Positions 54,724 through 63,949 of a DNA stretch of 64,000 nt are shown here, piece by piece. The notes under the pieces are model-generated. The model made no database searches and was not told where the DNA came from. It saw only the letters and a list, made by a program, of their open reading frames with translations. The number at the start of each line of letters is the position of its first letter. Position 1 is the stretch's first letter. Source of the stretch: Methanoregula sp. (GTDB lineage: Archaea > Halobacteriota > Methanomicrobia > Methanomicrobiales > Methanospirillaceae); NCBI GenBank assembly GCA_026394605.1, contig JAPKXY010000020.1:1-64000 (forward strand), given 5' to 3'. The position numbers and the translations under genes were made by a program.

Positions 54724-55929
54724 ATGGAGCGGCTCGTATGCGTCAACTGCGGTGCTGCATATCCGGCTGACGAGATCCTGTATAATTGCATAAAATGCGG
54801 CCACCTTCTGGCTGTGCAATACAATCTCGATGAGATCGCCGTAACAAAGAAAGTATGGGAGAAGCGCCCGCTCTCTGTCTGGAGATACCGTGAACTGCTG
54901 CCGGTGCGAATTGAACCGGTTACCCTGCAGGAGGGCGGTACACCGCTCTATCACCTCAATCGCCTGGGAGAGGAGATGGGACTTTTACATCTCTATGCAA
55001 AGCACGAGGGCATGAACCCGTCCGGCTCGTTCAAGGACAGGGGTATGACTGTCGGGGTTTCCATGGCACTCCAGTTAAATATGCGGAGCGTTGCCTGTGC
55101 GAGTACCGGAAACACCTCCGCAAGCCTTGCTGTCTATGCAGCAAAGGCAGGGATCCCCGCAGTCGTCCTCCTGCCGGCAGGAAAAGTCGCGATCGGTAAG
55201 GTTGCGCAGGCACTGATACACGGTGCACGGGTCATTTCGATCCGCGGCAACTTTGACCGTGCGCTGGAGATGGTGCATGACCTTTGTCTCTCCCATGGGC
55301 TCTACCTCCTCAATTCCATCAACCCATACCGGCTTGAGGGACAGAAAACGATCGGCTTTGAAGCAGTCGACCAGCTGGGTGGTGTGCCGGACCGGTTTGT
55401 GCTCCCGGTCGGCAACGCGGGGAATATCTCAGCGGTGTATAAGGGTCTGCTCGAACTAGAGGGACTCGGATTTATCGATGCACTGCCGATGATGACCGGC
55501 ATCCAAGCGCTGGGGTCCAGCCCGGTGGTCAGGGCAATCCGCGAGAACCTGCCTGAAGTAATCCCCGAACCGCACCCCGAGACCGTGGCAACCGCCATCC
55601 GGATCGGTGCACCAGTGAATGCGGAGAAGGCGCTTGTTGCGATACGAAAGACCGGCGGGTATGCTGAATCGGTGACCGATGAAGAGATTTTGCAGATGCA
55701 GCGTGACCTTGCGAGAAAGGAAGGGATCGGCGTTGAACCGGCATCCGCCGCATCGGTGGCTGGCGTGAAAAAACTGGTGGAGAGCGGGGTGATCGACAGA
55801 TCCGAAAGGATTGTTTGTGTCGTCACCGGTCATCTCCTCAAAGACCCGGATACGGTGATCAGGCAATGCGAACCCCCGACAGAGATCGATGCAGACCTGC
55901 CATCTCTGCTCTCTGCGCTGCGCTTGTAA
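54724..55929 (+). CDS. thrC: Threonine synthase
   Basis: 401 residues. It begins with a zinc ribbon: Cys6, Cys9, Cys22 and Cys25 (CVNCG, CIKCG). The PLP lysine is Lys104 in NPSGSFKDRGMTVG, and the phosphate loop is ASTGNTSASLAVYAAKAG. Makes threonine from O-phosphohomoserine. The next gene starts 64 bases before its end. Confidence 0.93.
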   Translation: MERLVCVNCGAAYPADEILYNCIKCGHLLAVQYNLDEIAVTKKVWEKRPLSVWRYRELLPVRIEPVTLQEGGTPLYHLNRLGEEMGLLHLYAKHEGMNPSGSFKDRGMTVGVSMALQLNMRSVACASTGNTSASLAVYAAKAGIPAVVLLPAGKVAIGKVAQALIHGARVISIRGNFDRALEMVHDLCLSHGLYLLNSINPYRLEGQKTIGFEAVDQLGGVPDRFVLPVGNAGNISAVYKGLLELEGLGFIDALPMMTGIQALGSSPVVRAIRENLPEVIPEPHPETVATAIRIGAPVNAEKALVAIRKTGGYAESVTDEEILQMQRDLARKEGIGVEPASAASVAGVKKLVESGVIDRSERIVCVVTGHLLKDPDTVIRQCEPPTEIDADLPSLLSALRL

Positions 55930-56486
55930 TTACGCTGCTGGTCATACCCTGCGCAGCGCTCCATGCAGAGTACCGTGTTCTCTCAAATGGAACCGCATAC
56001 AATGCATCGATTGATGTTGCCGATGTGAATAAATTTGATTTTTTTGAATTAGGGATGATGGGGGAACGAATCCCCCAGAAAGTCGGCAACATTGAGGTCA
56101 CGGGGAACTGCTCGCCGTGCGAGTTCAATGTGAGCGGGATCTCCTCTATTACGTTTGCACGCGGCAATTACACCATCCTGTACACTGCCCCGATGCGTGA
56201 TTATCACCTTCAGGCAGCATTTGATAGCCTGTACCGTGTCAATGTCACGCTCCCGCAGGATTTTGATGCCCGAAACCCCCTGCTCGCGGGCATAAGCTCA
56301 GGCGCGGTAATAATCGGAGAATACGATAATACCACAACGGTGATGTGGAACCGGACCATGTCGGTCGATCTCCGGTTTTACGATAATAACCGTGAGGCAC
56401 TGCTCTACATGTTTGGCAATTTCTGGGTTGTAATCGCTATCGTCCTGCTGGTGCCTTTCCTGATCACTGTGAGAAGGAAGGGTTAA
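55866..56486 (+). CDS. Secreted, membrane-anchored protein, possibly DUF5803-like
   Basis: 206 residues from ATG 55866, overlapping thrC by 64 bases. Signal segment ALCAALVITLLVIPCAAL, a beta-rich outer domain (AEYRVLSNGTAYNASIDVAD through MRDYHLQAAFDSLYRVNV), then a C-terminal membrane helix NFWVVIAIVLLVPFLITV and a basic end. Possibly DUF5803, seen in haloarchaea and methanogens, but my recall of that family is not firm. Confidence 0.7.
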   Translation: MRTPDRDRCRPAISALCAALVITLLVIPCAALHAEYRVLSNGTAYNASIDVADVNKFDFFELGMMGERIPQKVGNIEVTGNCSPCEFNVSGISSITFARGNYTILYTAPMRDYHLQAAFDSLYRVNVTLPQDFDARNPLLAGISSGAVIIGEYDNTTTVMWNRTMSVDLRFYDNNREALLYMFGNFWVVIAIVLLVPFLITVRRKG

Positions 56487-57097
56487 TTTTTTTCATTTGA
56501 GTGAACCCCCAAACCAGAAAAAGAGATCCCCGGTACTTGATGAACAGGGCTGTTACCTTGTTCTTCAGTCATCCTTCGTGTAAAAGCCTTGGCTTATTTG
56601 CAAGAAGCGGACATTTTTTTTTTTGGAAATTGATCTGCCATGTGTGATTGAATTCCTTATGATGCTTAAAAAAATTCTGCAGATGGCGGGAATTGCCCCT
56701 TTGAGTCATATTGGTGGGGGACCCCCATGACTCCCCCAAAGAACTCTGCCCTGAACCAGCAGAGGCGTTATCGACAGGGTAAACTGTAATATGATTTATG
56801 GATGGGGGAAACTGGGGGTTGTAGATGGGGGTATGGCTAAAACCACCACCCGCGATGCGATCGTGCATCCAAATAGGGCTAAATAGGTATTTTTTGGACG
56901 AATGTGCTGCCTTATTTCGTCAAACCGGGTAAAATTGTCAGGATTCAAAAAATAACTGTCCCGCTTTTTTTCGAATTACGCCCTCTGGATCGGCAACGGA
57001 GGGGAATCAGGGCTCAATTTAGGCTCCGTTTCCCCCAAGACACCGGGGGTCGTTTTCAGGGGGGTGTCTCCCTGATCATGAGGTGCCCCCACTCTCC
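56487..57097. other. Intergenic region with clustered G-runs and hairpins
   Basis: No gene is seen in these 611 bases. Features: a stem GAACAGGG (56542-56549)/CCTTGTTC (56556-56563) with loop CTGTTA; the near-palindrome TGGGGGACCCCCA near 56714; three G5 runs in 28 bases (56804-56831); C5 and G5 runs near 57032 and 57045, and a G6 run at 57059-57064. TGGGGGAAAC occurs at about 56803 and, inverted, near 57029. It lies 1.8 kb from orc1/cdc6, but no standard origin box was found. Confidence 0.5.
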
Positions 57098-57736
57098 CTA
57101 CAAATGCAAATTCCTGAACCGGATCAGCTTATCGCAGAACTCCCCAAGATATTCATCCATGGAGAGGCTTCCTTCCTGGAATGAGCAGTCCCCCTCTTCT
57201 ATGACCTTATTGATGATATCATGGGTGGGAAGAATGATATCGATTGGTACGCCGGCTTCTTTTGATCCATGGATGAGCGCCTCGCGGAAGACGCCGAGGC
57301 AGTACCCGATGCGGTACTTGTAGACATTCCGTGTCTTGCCGAGGTATCCCGCAACCCGTTCGGTCTCGATACGGAGAAAATCGTCCTTGACCTTGTCGTC
57401 GTTGCATTTTCCAAGCATGTACTTATAATGGGCATATGGGTACATGGTCTCGAGTTCGGCAGGAACAATACCGCAGGTCCCGAAGATAACAATATGATAC
57501 TGTGACGGGTCAAAAACCTGCGAGATGATCATCCTGATGAGCTGGTGGCTCGGGCTTGCACTATAGGGTTTTTTCACCGCACATGGCAAAAAAATCGCAA
57601 TATCTCGGGAAGTCACCTCATACTGGTCGATGATATACCGGTACGATTTCTCAAACTCCGGAAGATAAAATGGGGGATCGGTCAGGATAGCATGCTGTCC
57701 GGTGTCTGGTTCCGTTTGTTGTTGGCGCTCTCCCAT
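57098..57736 (-). CDS. DUF5591 domain protein (archaeosine-synthase-related)
   Basis: 212 residues. Shows the DUF5591 pattern: IFLPCAVKKPYSASPSHQLI, FGTCGIVPAELETMYPYAHY and GKTRNVYKYRIGYC. In ArcS (archaeosine synthase) this domain sits between a TGT-like part and a PUA; here it stands alone with a leading disordered stretch. Role may be in tRNA archaeosine formation, but a lone domain could have another job. Confidence 0.75.
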   Translation of the reverse strand: MGERQQQTEPDTGQHAILTDPPFYLPEFEKSYRYIIDQYEVTSRDIAIFLPCAVKKPYSASPSHQLIRMIISQVFDPSQYHIVIFGTCGIVPAELETMYPYAHYKYMLGKCNDDKVKDDFLRIETERVAGYLGKTRNVYKYRIGYCLGVFREALIHGSKEAGVPIDIILPTHDIINKVIEEGDCSFQEGSLSMDEYLGEFCDKLIRFRNLHL

Positions 57737-57884
57737 GGATATTCCATATCAGCTTGCCCCATTGATACAAGAATCAACCGCCCAGCTCGAACACGAATTG
57801 CTGACCGGATCGTTCCTGCAATATCTTCTCTGTCCATGCTTGTTATAAGATTAACAAAACAGTAAAAAAATATTTAAAAAAGAA

Positions 57885-58832
57885 TCAGGTCAACCCGAAC
57901 GATTTGAGAGTCACTTCGGGGTTAACAGAACCGGTATGATAGATTACTCCTTCGGTGAGTTCATTGATGATGACCTCTGCCGGTGAGAAGAGTGAGGTGT
58001 CGATCTTGTAGAAGTCAAACTTTGCCTCCTTGAAGATCTCGTAGAACGGTTTGCCGTATCCCTTGGATTTGCTGCTCGGGATCTTTTCAAGATAGTCCTT
58101 GATCTCCGGCGCCTTCATCGTGAGCATGATCCTGCCGTAGTAGATGGTTGCATCGTTTGTGGTACCCATTGCTTTGGTTGCGTCCTTTTTGACCGGGGGG
58201 ACCGGTGCCGTACCCATCGCAGCGGTGATCTTCTTTGTGTCAAATCCGAGTTCATTTAATTTGTAGACCGCGGTTTCAACACATCGACCCGAAACCTGTA
58301 TTGAGCCAACCAGCGATGCGGTAGGAGCGACAACAGCACAGACATTTGTCACATCAACATGGCATTCCTCGGCGATCTTCTCCATGACTTCCCCATTGGG
58401 CAGGTGGTCGCTTTCAAGGCAGATCACCGCACAGTCATAATCGTCCTCGTAATCGATCACTTCATAGGTGTGTTTGGGTTTGAGCGAAAGCGCCCGTGCA
58501 GGACCGCTGCCCATCGCAAAATAGTTGCCAACCTTGATCGTCCAGCCGGCTTTCTGAGCCCCGAGACATGCAATGGAGGGAAAGTCTGTATTGACATCGA
58601 TGAAGGGGAAGGGAAACTCCTTGATGTGCCCCATCCGGAAATTCACTTCCCCAAGACCACCCATGCAGATTTCGGTGAATGCCCTTCCGGCAGCATATCC
58701 GCCACTTGTGCTCACGCCACAATCGATAATGCGGGCGCCGTTGTCCAGCTCATGGTATGCCGCATTGAATTCTTCCGAAACTTCGGCAAGATTATCAAAA
58801 ATCTCCGATGCCAGTTCGTTTACACTGAGCAT
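57885..58832 (-). CDS. mch: Methenyltetrahydromethanopterin cyclohydrolase
   Basis: 315 residues from ATG 58832 (MLSVNELASEIFDN), which has GGGGGT just upstream; ATG 58853 is the longer alternative. Family parts: DCGVSTSGGYAAGRAFTEIC, NYFAMGSGPARALSLKPKHT, and ESDHLPNGEVMEKIAEECHV. It interconverts formyl- and methenyl-H4MPT, the third step of hydrogenotrophic methanogenesis. A TATA-like ATTATTTATT (minus strand, about 58867-58891) precedes it. A T-rich tract on its strand (57864-57882) ends the transcript. Confidence 0.95.
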   Translation of the reverse strand: MLSVNELASEIFDNLAEVSEEFNAAYHELDNGARIIDCGVSTSGGYAAGRAFTEICMGGLGEVNFRMGHIKEFPFPFIDVNTDFPSIACLGAQKAGWTIKVGNYFAMGSGPARALSLKPKHTYEVIDYEDDYDCAVICLESDHLPNGEVMEKIAEECHVDVTNVCAVVAPTASLVGSIQVSGRCVETAVYKLNELGFDTKKITAAMGTAPVPPVKKDATKAMGTTNDATIYYGRIMLTMKAPEIKDYLEKIPSSKSKGYGKPFYEIFKEAKFDFYKIDTSLFSPAEVIINELTEGVIYHTGSVNPEVTLKSFGLT

Positions 58833-58898
58833 ATGTTTTACCCCCTGTACCATACAAGATGGTTGCGGAATAAATAATCCTTGCCAAATGATTGCGTA

Positions 58899-60023
58899 TC
58901 AGGAGAGGTACTCGAGGACGTTCTGTGGCTCATACCGCAGGCTGATCAGGCGTGTCCTTCCCTTACCCGCGCGGTAGTGCAGGTTTATGAGGCGAAGCGC
59001 ATCGAGCTTTTTTATGACTTCGTAAAACCTTGTATAGCCGATTTTTACCGATTCCGAAATGGTCTTGTATACATCACCTGCGTTCATCTCCTTTTCTTTG
59101 TGGCTCGCTTCGGCAAGGGCTTTTAAGATCTTTTTCTCCTCGTCTTTGAGTGTCTTTACCGTATAGGATAGGTGCAGGTATCTGGAGATATGGTACGCCC
59201 CGCAGATGTCATCCCTCTCAATGGAGCGCCGGGCTGCATGTTCCGCGCTCATCGTTGCCCGTTTGAGCAGGTCAATCCCGACACGCAGGTCCCCGATCTT
59301 CTGGGTCTGGTCGATGACAAGCAAGAGCATCTCTTCGGAGAGGACATTCGGGTACAACCCCTGTATCACACGCACCTGGATAATCTCGCGGATCTCTGCA
59401 GGCTCGTAGGGTGGGAAATAGATCTCGGTAGGCCTGAATACCGAGGTGACGCGGGCGTCCACCGCACGGAAAAGATCGATATCGAGGTCACTGATGATCA
59501 CGATCACGCCGATCCTGACGCCCTCGTACGCTTCGTGGGCGCGCAGCAGCGTATAGAGCACCTTGTTGATCTCGTTCTCATAGAGCAGGTAGTTGGCATC
59601 ATCCAGTGCAACAAGCAGGACAAGTTCCTCTTTTACAAGGATGCGTGCGATCGCATCGAAGAGCTGCTTGAAAGAGGTGCCGGATGCGGGGGGCAGGTGC
59701 CCGGTGAGCCTGCGGTAGATCTGGGAAAATATCGCGAACTTGGTGTTATCGATCTGGCAGTTGATGTACACCGGCACCAGTTTTTTTGTCGTTTCTTCAA
59801 TCTCGGTGAAGAGTTTGCGCACACTGGTCGTCTTTCCGGTGCCGGGAAGTCCCTTGCAGATGCTATTGAGCGGGCGCCCCCCGCGCAATCCCGGGCGGAT
59901 CTGGAACGCAAGTTCGCGCATCTGGTTATCGCGAAACTGGAACTGCTCGGGGACATAGTCAAACTCGAAAACTTCGGGATCACGAAACAGCGTTTCATCC
60001 CACATCAGCAAGTTCTTTTTCAT
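58899..60023 (-). CDS. Orc1/Cdc6 replication initiation protein
   Basis: 374 residues. AAA+ core: Walker A GLPGTGKTTSVRKLF, Walker B VALDDANYLLYENEIN, sensor VIIISDLDID, then a lid and a winged-helix end (VKIGYTRFYEVIKKLDALRL). Family members bind origin boxes and load MCM. It begins near RDNQMRELAFQIRPGLRG, shorter at the front than some. Archaeal origins often lie beside such genes, but no origin box (dyad plus G-string) was seen in the flanking 328 bases. Confidence 0.9.
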   Translation of the reverse strand: MKKNLLMWDETLFRDPEVFEFDYVPEQFQFRDNQMRELAFQIRPGLRGGRPLNSICKGLPGTGKTTSVRKLFTEIEETTKKLVPVYINCQIDNTKFAIFSQIYRRLTGHLPPASGTSFKQLFDAIARILVKEELVLLVALDDANYLLYENEINKVLYTLLRAHEAYEGVRIGVIVIISDLDIDLFRAVDARVTSVFRPTEIYFPPYEPAEIREIIQVRVIQGLYPNVLSEEMLLLVIDQTQKIGDLRVGIDLLKRATMSAEHAARRSIERDDICGAYHISRYLHLSYTVKTLKDEEKKILKALAEASHKEKEMNAGDVYKTISESVKIGYTRFYEVIKKLDALRLINLHYRAGKGRTRLISLRYEPQNVLEYLS

Positions 60024-60222
60024 CTCACTCCATTCCTCAACTGCCCGGATATTAACTGCAGATGAACGGCACCGCTGTATCAGTCTGATGCATGGTGTAC
60101 CCTGTATCCGCAGTACTCGGTTGGTGCCATATCATATCAACGTCACTTATTTGAACCGGTACAATTTTTTTTAGATAAAAGATTTATCCCGCAAGCAACC
60201 ACATACCATTGCCTGCGCCGCC

Positions 60223-60279
60223 GGGCAGATGATGAAAGTTACCCCCACTGAATGGTGATGATGCAGGGGACTGATGCCC
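60223..60279 (+). ncRNA. C/D box sRNA (2'-O-methylation guide), not in any coding frame
   Basis: All four boxes are in order: C ATGATGA (60229-60235), D' CTGA (60248-60251), C' GTGATGA (60255-60261), D CTGA (60271-60274). The outer stem GGGCA (60223-60227)/TGCCC (60275-60279) closes it, giving a k-turn with bulge GAT. The D'-C' gap is 3 bases; the guides are 12 bases (AAGTTACCCCCA) and 9 bases (TGCAGGGGA). Length and layout are those of archaeal C/D sRNAs, which with L7Ae, Nop5 and fibrillarin methylate RNA. The D' guide complements GGGGGTAACT, resembling helix 69 of 23S rRNA (GUAACU conserved). Confidence 0.85.
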
Positions 60280-60352
60280 TTTTAAGGCTGATATAAACGT
60301 GCCTTTTTTTAATCCTGGCGCTCCAGCGGTGCCGCAACGCGGCAAAGCGCAC

Positions 60353-61504
60353 TCAGCTGAAGATGAAAGGCAGGAAATCAACCGCGTTTTTCATGCCGAA
60401 CATCCCGTGTGCCGCCTCGCGTTCCGTGAACCGCCGGGTCGCATCCGTGCCCTTCCCACGGATCACAAACGGCACCGGATCCGCAGTGTGGGTCTTCACT
60501 CTGATAGGAGTCGGGTGATCGGGCAGCACCGCAACTATGCCGTGAAACCCATCCAGAACCGTGCCAACAAGCCCGTCGAACCGCTCGATCGCTTTAACTT
60601 TTTCCTCAATGCTCCCCAGGTGCCCCGCCTCGTCCGGTGCCTCGACATGGAGGTACAGGAAATCGAGGTGCCGGATCGCGTCGAGCGCATACCGTGCTTT
60701 TGCCTGGTAATTGGTATCAAGATAGCCGGTCGCCCCCGGCACTTTTATGATTTTCATACCTGCGCACCGTCCGATGCCATTCAGGAGATCAACGGCAGCG
60801 ATGATCCCCCCGCTCTTATCAAATTTATCTGAGAAGAGGGGGAGGCGCGGTTTCCTGCCGCCGCTCCAGGGCCAGATCTGCGTGGCCGGGGATGTGCCGG
60901 ACGTTTTTCGCGCAGCATTTACGGGATGGTGTGCAAACACCCTGCGGCTTATGTCCATGTACTGCGCGAGGAGCCGGGCATCCCCGCCTACCGGGAGGTA
61001 TCCGGCGATTACCATTCCCACAATATCGTGCGGGGGAGTTGAGGTACAGCCTTTGCCCTGAGGGATGACAAGGAGGTTGCGGTAACTGACGCCGGGTTTT
61101 ATAAGCACGTCCGGTAGTTCCTTTTCAAGGGATGCGAGGAGAGCGGCACCATCTGCGCTGGAGATATGCCCAGCAGAAAAGTCCCGCATCATCCCCCCTT
61201 CGATCGTGACAAGGTTGCAGCGATAGGCGATGTCATCGTCTTTCAAGTCAATGCCCATGCTCATCGCTTCAAGCGGCCCCCTGCCGGTATAGTACGTCCC
61301 GGGGTCGTACCCGAGGATCGACATATTCGCAATATCGCTTCCCGCCTCGAGCCCTTCGGGGATGGTGCGGAGCATCCCGCACGCGCCTGTGCCGGTCATG
61401 CGGTCAAGGTTCGGGGTCCGGGCGTATTCCAGCGGGGTCTTCCCTCCTAGTTCGGGGAGTGGTTCATCCGCCATGCCGTCCCCGAGAATGACGATATACT
61501 TCAT
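60353..61504 (-). CDS. apgM: Cofactor-independent phosphoglycerate mutase (archaeal ApgM)
   Basis: 383 residues from ATG 61504; upstream frame is spurious. Alkaline-phosphatase fold: metal-binding VILGDGMADEPLPELGG, catalytic Ser in DIANMSILGYDPGTYYTGRG, and later HVEAPDEAGHLGS and AHGMFGMKN. Interconverts 3- and 2-phosphoglycerate in central metabolism. The gene begins 16 bases after the end of the epimerase gene, same direction. Confidence 0.92.
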   Translation of the reverse strand: MKYIVILGDGMADEPLPELGGKTPLEYARTPNLDRMTGTGACGMLRTIPEGLEAGSDIANMSILGYDPGTYYTGRGPLEAMSMGIDLKDDDIAYRCNLVTIEGGMMRDFSAGHISSADGAALLASLEKELPDVLIKPGVSYRNLLVIPQGKGCTSTPPHDIVGMVIAGYLPVGGDARLLAQYMDISRRVFAHHPVNAARKTSGTSPATQIWPWSGGRKPRLPLFSDKFDKSGGIIAAVDLLNGIGRCAGMKIIKVPGATGYLDTNYQAKARYALDAIRHLDFLYLHVEAPDEAGHLGSIEEKVKAIERFDGLVGTVLDGFHGIVAVLPDHPTPIRVKTHTADPVPFVIRGKGTDATRRFTEREAAHGMFGMKNAVDFLPFIFS

Positions 61505-61520
61505 GGTCGTTTCCGCCCTA

Positions 61521-62456
61521 CTATTCCCCGAGCAATGCCCGTACCGCCATGCGCACGCTCTCATTCGATCCGTACCTGGGTTTCCAGCCGAGCCCCTTGA
61601 TCTTTGCAAGCGAGAGTTGCATTTTCGGCACATCGCCAACCCAGCCCCGCTCACCACCGGTGAACCGGTACCGGACAGGGGAAATCTGCATCTCTTCTGC
61701 CACGATATCCGCGATAGTCTTCACATCGATCCAGTCCTCTGACCCGATATTATACGTATTCACCGTCCCTTGCGCATGGTCACCGGCAAAGAGCATCGCG
61801 TCCACGCCCTCCTGTACTTCGAGGTATGATTTTGTCTGCTTCCCATCGCCGAGGATCTCCAGCTCCCGGGGGTTGTCCTTTAATTTTTTAATAAAATCGC
61901 AAATAACGCCGTGACCGCTCCTCGCCCCGACTATATTGGCAAACCGGAAGATCCAGGATTTCATGGAAAACGAGTGGCAGTACGCTGCAATCAGCGCTTC
62001 GCACGCGAGTTTGCTCGCTCCGTAGACCGATATGGGTTCCAGCGGCGTGTAGTCCTCGGGAGTTGGCAGGACCGTCGCATCCCCGTAGACCGTGGACGTT
62101 GATGTGAAGACAATTTCGGGGACGTCAAAGAGGCGCATTGCCTCAAGGACCTTGAAAGTCGCATACATGTTGTTATTAAACGGGCCTTCCGGTGAACGGG
62201 CACTCTGCCTCACGTCGGGATCCGCTGCTAGGTGGTAGATCCGGTCAGCGCCTTTGAAGGTATCCTGCCACCCGTCGGAAAGGAGGTCGGTGACCACGAG
62301 ATGGACCCTGCCACCGTCAGGATGCTGTGCGATATTAAAACGAGAACCCGCACCGAGCGAGTCAATCACCGTGACACGGCTGCCACGCTTCACCAGCGCG
62401 TCCACGAGATGGGACCCGATGAACCCGGCGCCGCCCGTTACGATATCAACCATCAT
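61521..62456 (-). CDS. NAD-dependent sugar nucleotide epimerase/dehydratase, GalE-like
   Basis: 311 residues. NAD-binding VTGGAGFIGSHLVDALVKRG, catalytic S/T-YxxxK as STSTVYGDAT and VYGASKLACE, and YNIGSEDWIDVKTIADIVAE. Likely UDP-glucose 4-epimerase or related. Start is ATG 62456 or 62453. Divergent from methanogenesis marker 12. Confidence 0.88.
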   Translation of the reverse strand: MMVDIVTGGAGFIGSHLVDALVKRGSRVTVIDSLGAGSRFNIAQHPDGGRVHLVVTDLLSDGWQDTFKGADRIYHLAADPDVRQSARSPEGPFNNNMYATFKVLEAMRLFDVPEIVFTSTSTVYGDATVLPTPEDYTPLEPISVYGASKLACEALIAAYCHSFSMKSWIFRFANIVGARSGHGVICDFIKKLKDNPRELEILGDGKQTKSYLEVQEGVDAMLFAGDHAQGTVNTYNIGSEDWIDVKTIADIVAEEMQISPVRYRFTGGERGWVGDVPKMQLSLAKIKGLGWKPRYGSNESVRMAVRALLGE

Positions 62457-62492
62457 AACCTATTATGTCGTCAATGCTATAGGATTACTGCT

Positions 62493-63365
62493 ATGTTCAT
62501 CGGGATCGACCATGGCACCACCGCGATGCGCTTTGCCACTGAATCGGATGAGTTCAAGATGTCAAGGGAAGAAGCGATGTCATTTTCCTTTTCTGACCTT
62601 TCAAAACTCTGCCCACCTGACGAGATCGAGGGTATTGCCCTCAGCTACTCCATGGGGGACAATATATCAAAAATCACCGCTCTTCACAAGGTGAAAAACC
62701 GCGGGCTTGTCAGCCAGGAAGGCGCGGGCAAACATATCGGTGGGGGGACGAGGGTATTTGATGAAGTGGCAAAAAGCACCATTCCGGCTGTTGTCATGTG
62801 CGGGCTTCACCGCGGTTCACCGACCGATCCACGGTTCAAGGCATATTCGCACCAGGCAAGCCCTGAAAAAATCGGGATTGCTTACGAGGTCTGCCACGCG
62901 CTCGGTGGCGACGTTATCATATCAGACGTGAGTTCCAACACCGTCACGCTCCTTGTGAGCAACGGTAAGATAACCGGTGCATTTGATGCATGCATCTTTG
63001 CACCGGGCACCCGCCACGGCGCTCTCGATGTCGATGCGATACGGCGCATCGATGCGGGCGGGTGCACGGCAAACGAAGCCTTCCAGCGGGCAGGGGTGGA
63101 CTATTCCCTGCCTGAGCACGAGCGCATGAGAACTGTCGCAATGTTTGCGGCAATGGAATGCGCTGCAATGCTCCAATTGAACCAGAAAGCGCGGATCGCT
63201 CTCGCAGGTACCCTTGCACCGGTTATCGCCCTCGAAGTGCATTCCCTCCTGAAAAAAGAGGTCGCTGTTTATGACGAGTGGTGTGCTTCACGCGGGCTTG
63301 CACGAATTGCGCACGATGTGTTCTCGGGGGTACCCGAAATCCTCGGGCTCGGTGTGGATCTGTAG
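62493..63365 (+). CDS. Methanogenesis marker protein 12
   Basis: 290 residues from ATG 62493; the longer upstream frame overlaps the epimerase on the other strand and is not real. Matches TIGR03281: MFIGIDHGTTAMRFATES, ALSYSMGDNISKITALHKVK, VVMCGLHRGSPTDPRFKAYS and SDVSSNTVTLLVSNGKITGA. Actin/Hsp70-like ATPase fold; found only in methanogens, function unsettled. A gap of 41 bases precedes porC. Confidence 0.9.
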   Translation: MFIGIDHGTTAMRFATESDEFKMSREEAMSFSFSDLSKLCPPDEIEGIALSYSMGDNISKITALHKVKNRGLVSQEGAGKHIGGGTRVFDEVAKSTIPAVVMCGLHRGSPTDPRFKAYSHQASPEKIGIAYEVCHALGGDVIISDVSSNTVTLLVSNGKITGAFDACIFAPGTRHGALDVDAIRRIDAGGCTANEAFQRAGVDYSLPEHERMRTVAMFAAMECAAMLQLNQKARIALAGTLAPVIALEVHSLLKKEVAVYDEWCASRGLARIAHDVFSGVPEILGLGVDL

Positions 63366-63406
63366 ATTTATATCAATTAATCATGTAAGATTACTGGGGA
63401 TTTTTC

Positions 63407-63949
63407 TTGAGAGAACTGCGTATCCACGGCAGGGGCGGGCAGGGGTCCGTTACTGCTGCTGAACTGATTGCGGTCGCTGCATTTGAGGGCGGCGTCTATG
63501 TGCAGGCATTCCCCGCATTCGGCGTCGAGCGCCGGGGGGCACCTGTGCAGGCATTTGTGCGATTCGATGACAAAAAAATAAGGAAACGGAGCCAGGTCTA
63601 TGAACCTGATTATATTATCGTACAGGACAGCACGCTTATTAAGGACGTGAACGTGTTTCTTGGCGTAAAGAAAGGGGGGATTGTAATCGTCAATACGGAA
63701 AAAACGCCTGATTACAAGGTGCCTGAGGGAGTAAAACTTATCACGATCGATGCCACCTCAATTGCGCTCAAAGCACTCGGACTCCCGATCACAAATACCT
63801 CGCTCATGGGCGCATTTGCCGCCGCAACCGGCGAGATCAAGTTCACTGCACTGGAAAACGCGCTCAACCACCGGTTCCCAAAAGACCTCGCTTTAAAGAA
63901 CATTGAAGCGGCGCGGCAGGCATTCGAGACCGTCAGGGGGGCGAAATAA
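63407..63949 (+). CDS. porC: Pyruvate:ferredoxin oxidoreductase, gamma subunit
   Basis: 180 residues; TTG start at 63407. Signature RIHGRGGQGSVTAAELIAVA and QAFPAFGVERRGAPVQAFVR. Carries the gamma domain of 2-oxoacid:ferredoxin oxidoreductases; with porD after it, this is the pyruvate enzyme that makes acetyl-CoA. In methanogens it works in carbon fixation. Confidence 0.9.
   Translation: MRELRIHGRGGQGSVTAAELIAVAAFEGGVYVQAFPAFGVERRGAPVQAFVRFDDKKIRKRSQVYEPDYIIVQDSTLIKDVNVFLGVKKGGIVIVNTEKTPDYKVPEGVKLITIDATSIALKALGLPITNTSLMGAFAAATGEIKFTALENALNHRFPKDLALKNIEAARQAFETVRGAK

Noticed and set aside
60024-60352. Replication origin next to orc1/cdc6
   Set aside because: AT-rich part and ACCCCCACTG were considered as origin box, but that G/C string is part of the C/D sRNA guide and no TTCCA-type dyad plus G-string was found.
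61505-61657. Longer N-terminus of phosphoglycerate mutase
   Set aside because: Overlaps the epimerase end and is unlike the family; MKYIVILGDGM is the known beginning.
62232-62492. Longer start of methanogenesis marker 12
   Set aside because: Antisense to the epimerase; the family starts at MFIGIDHGTT.
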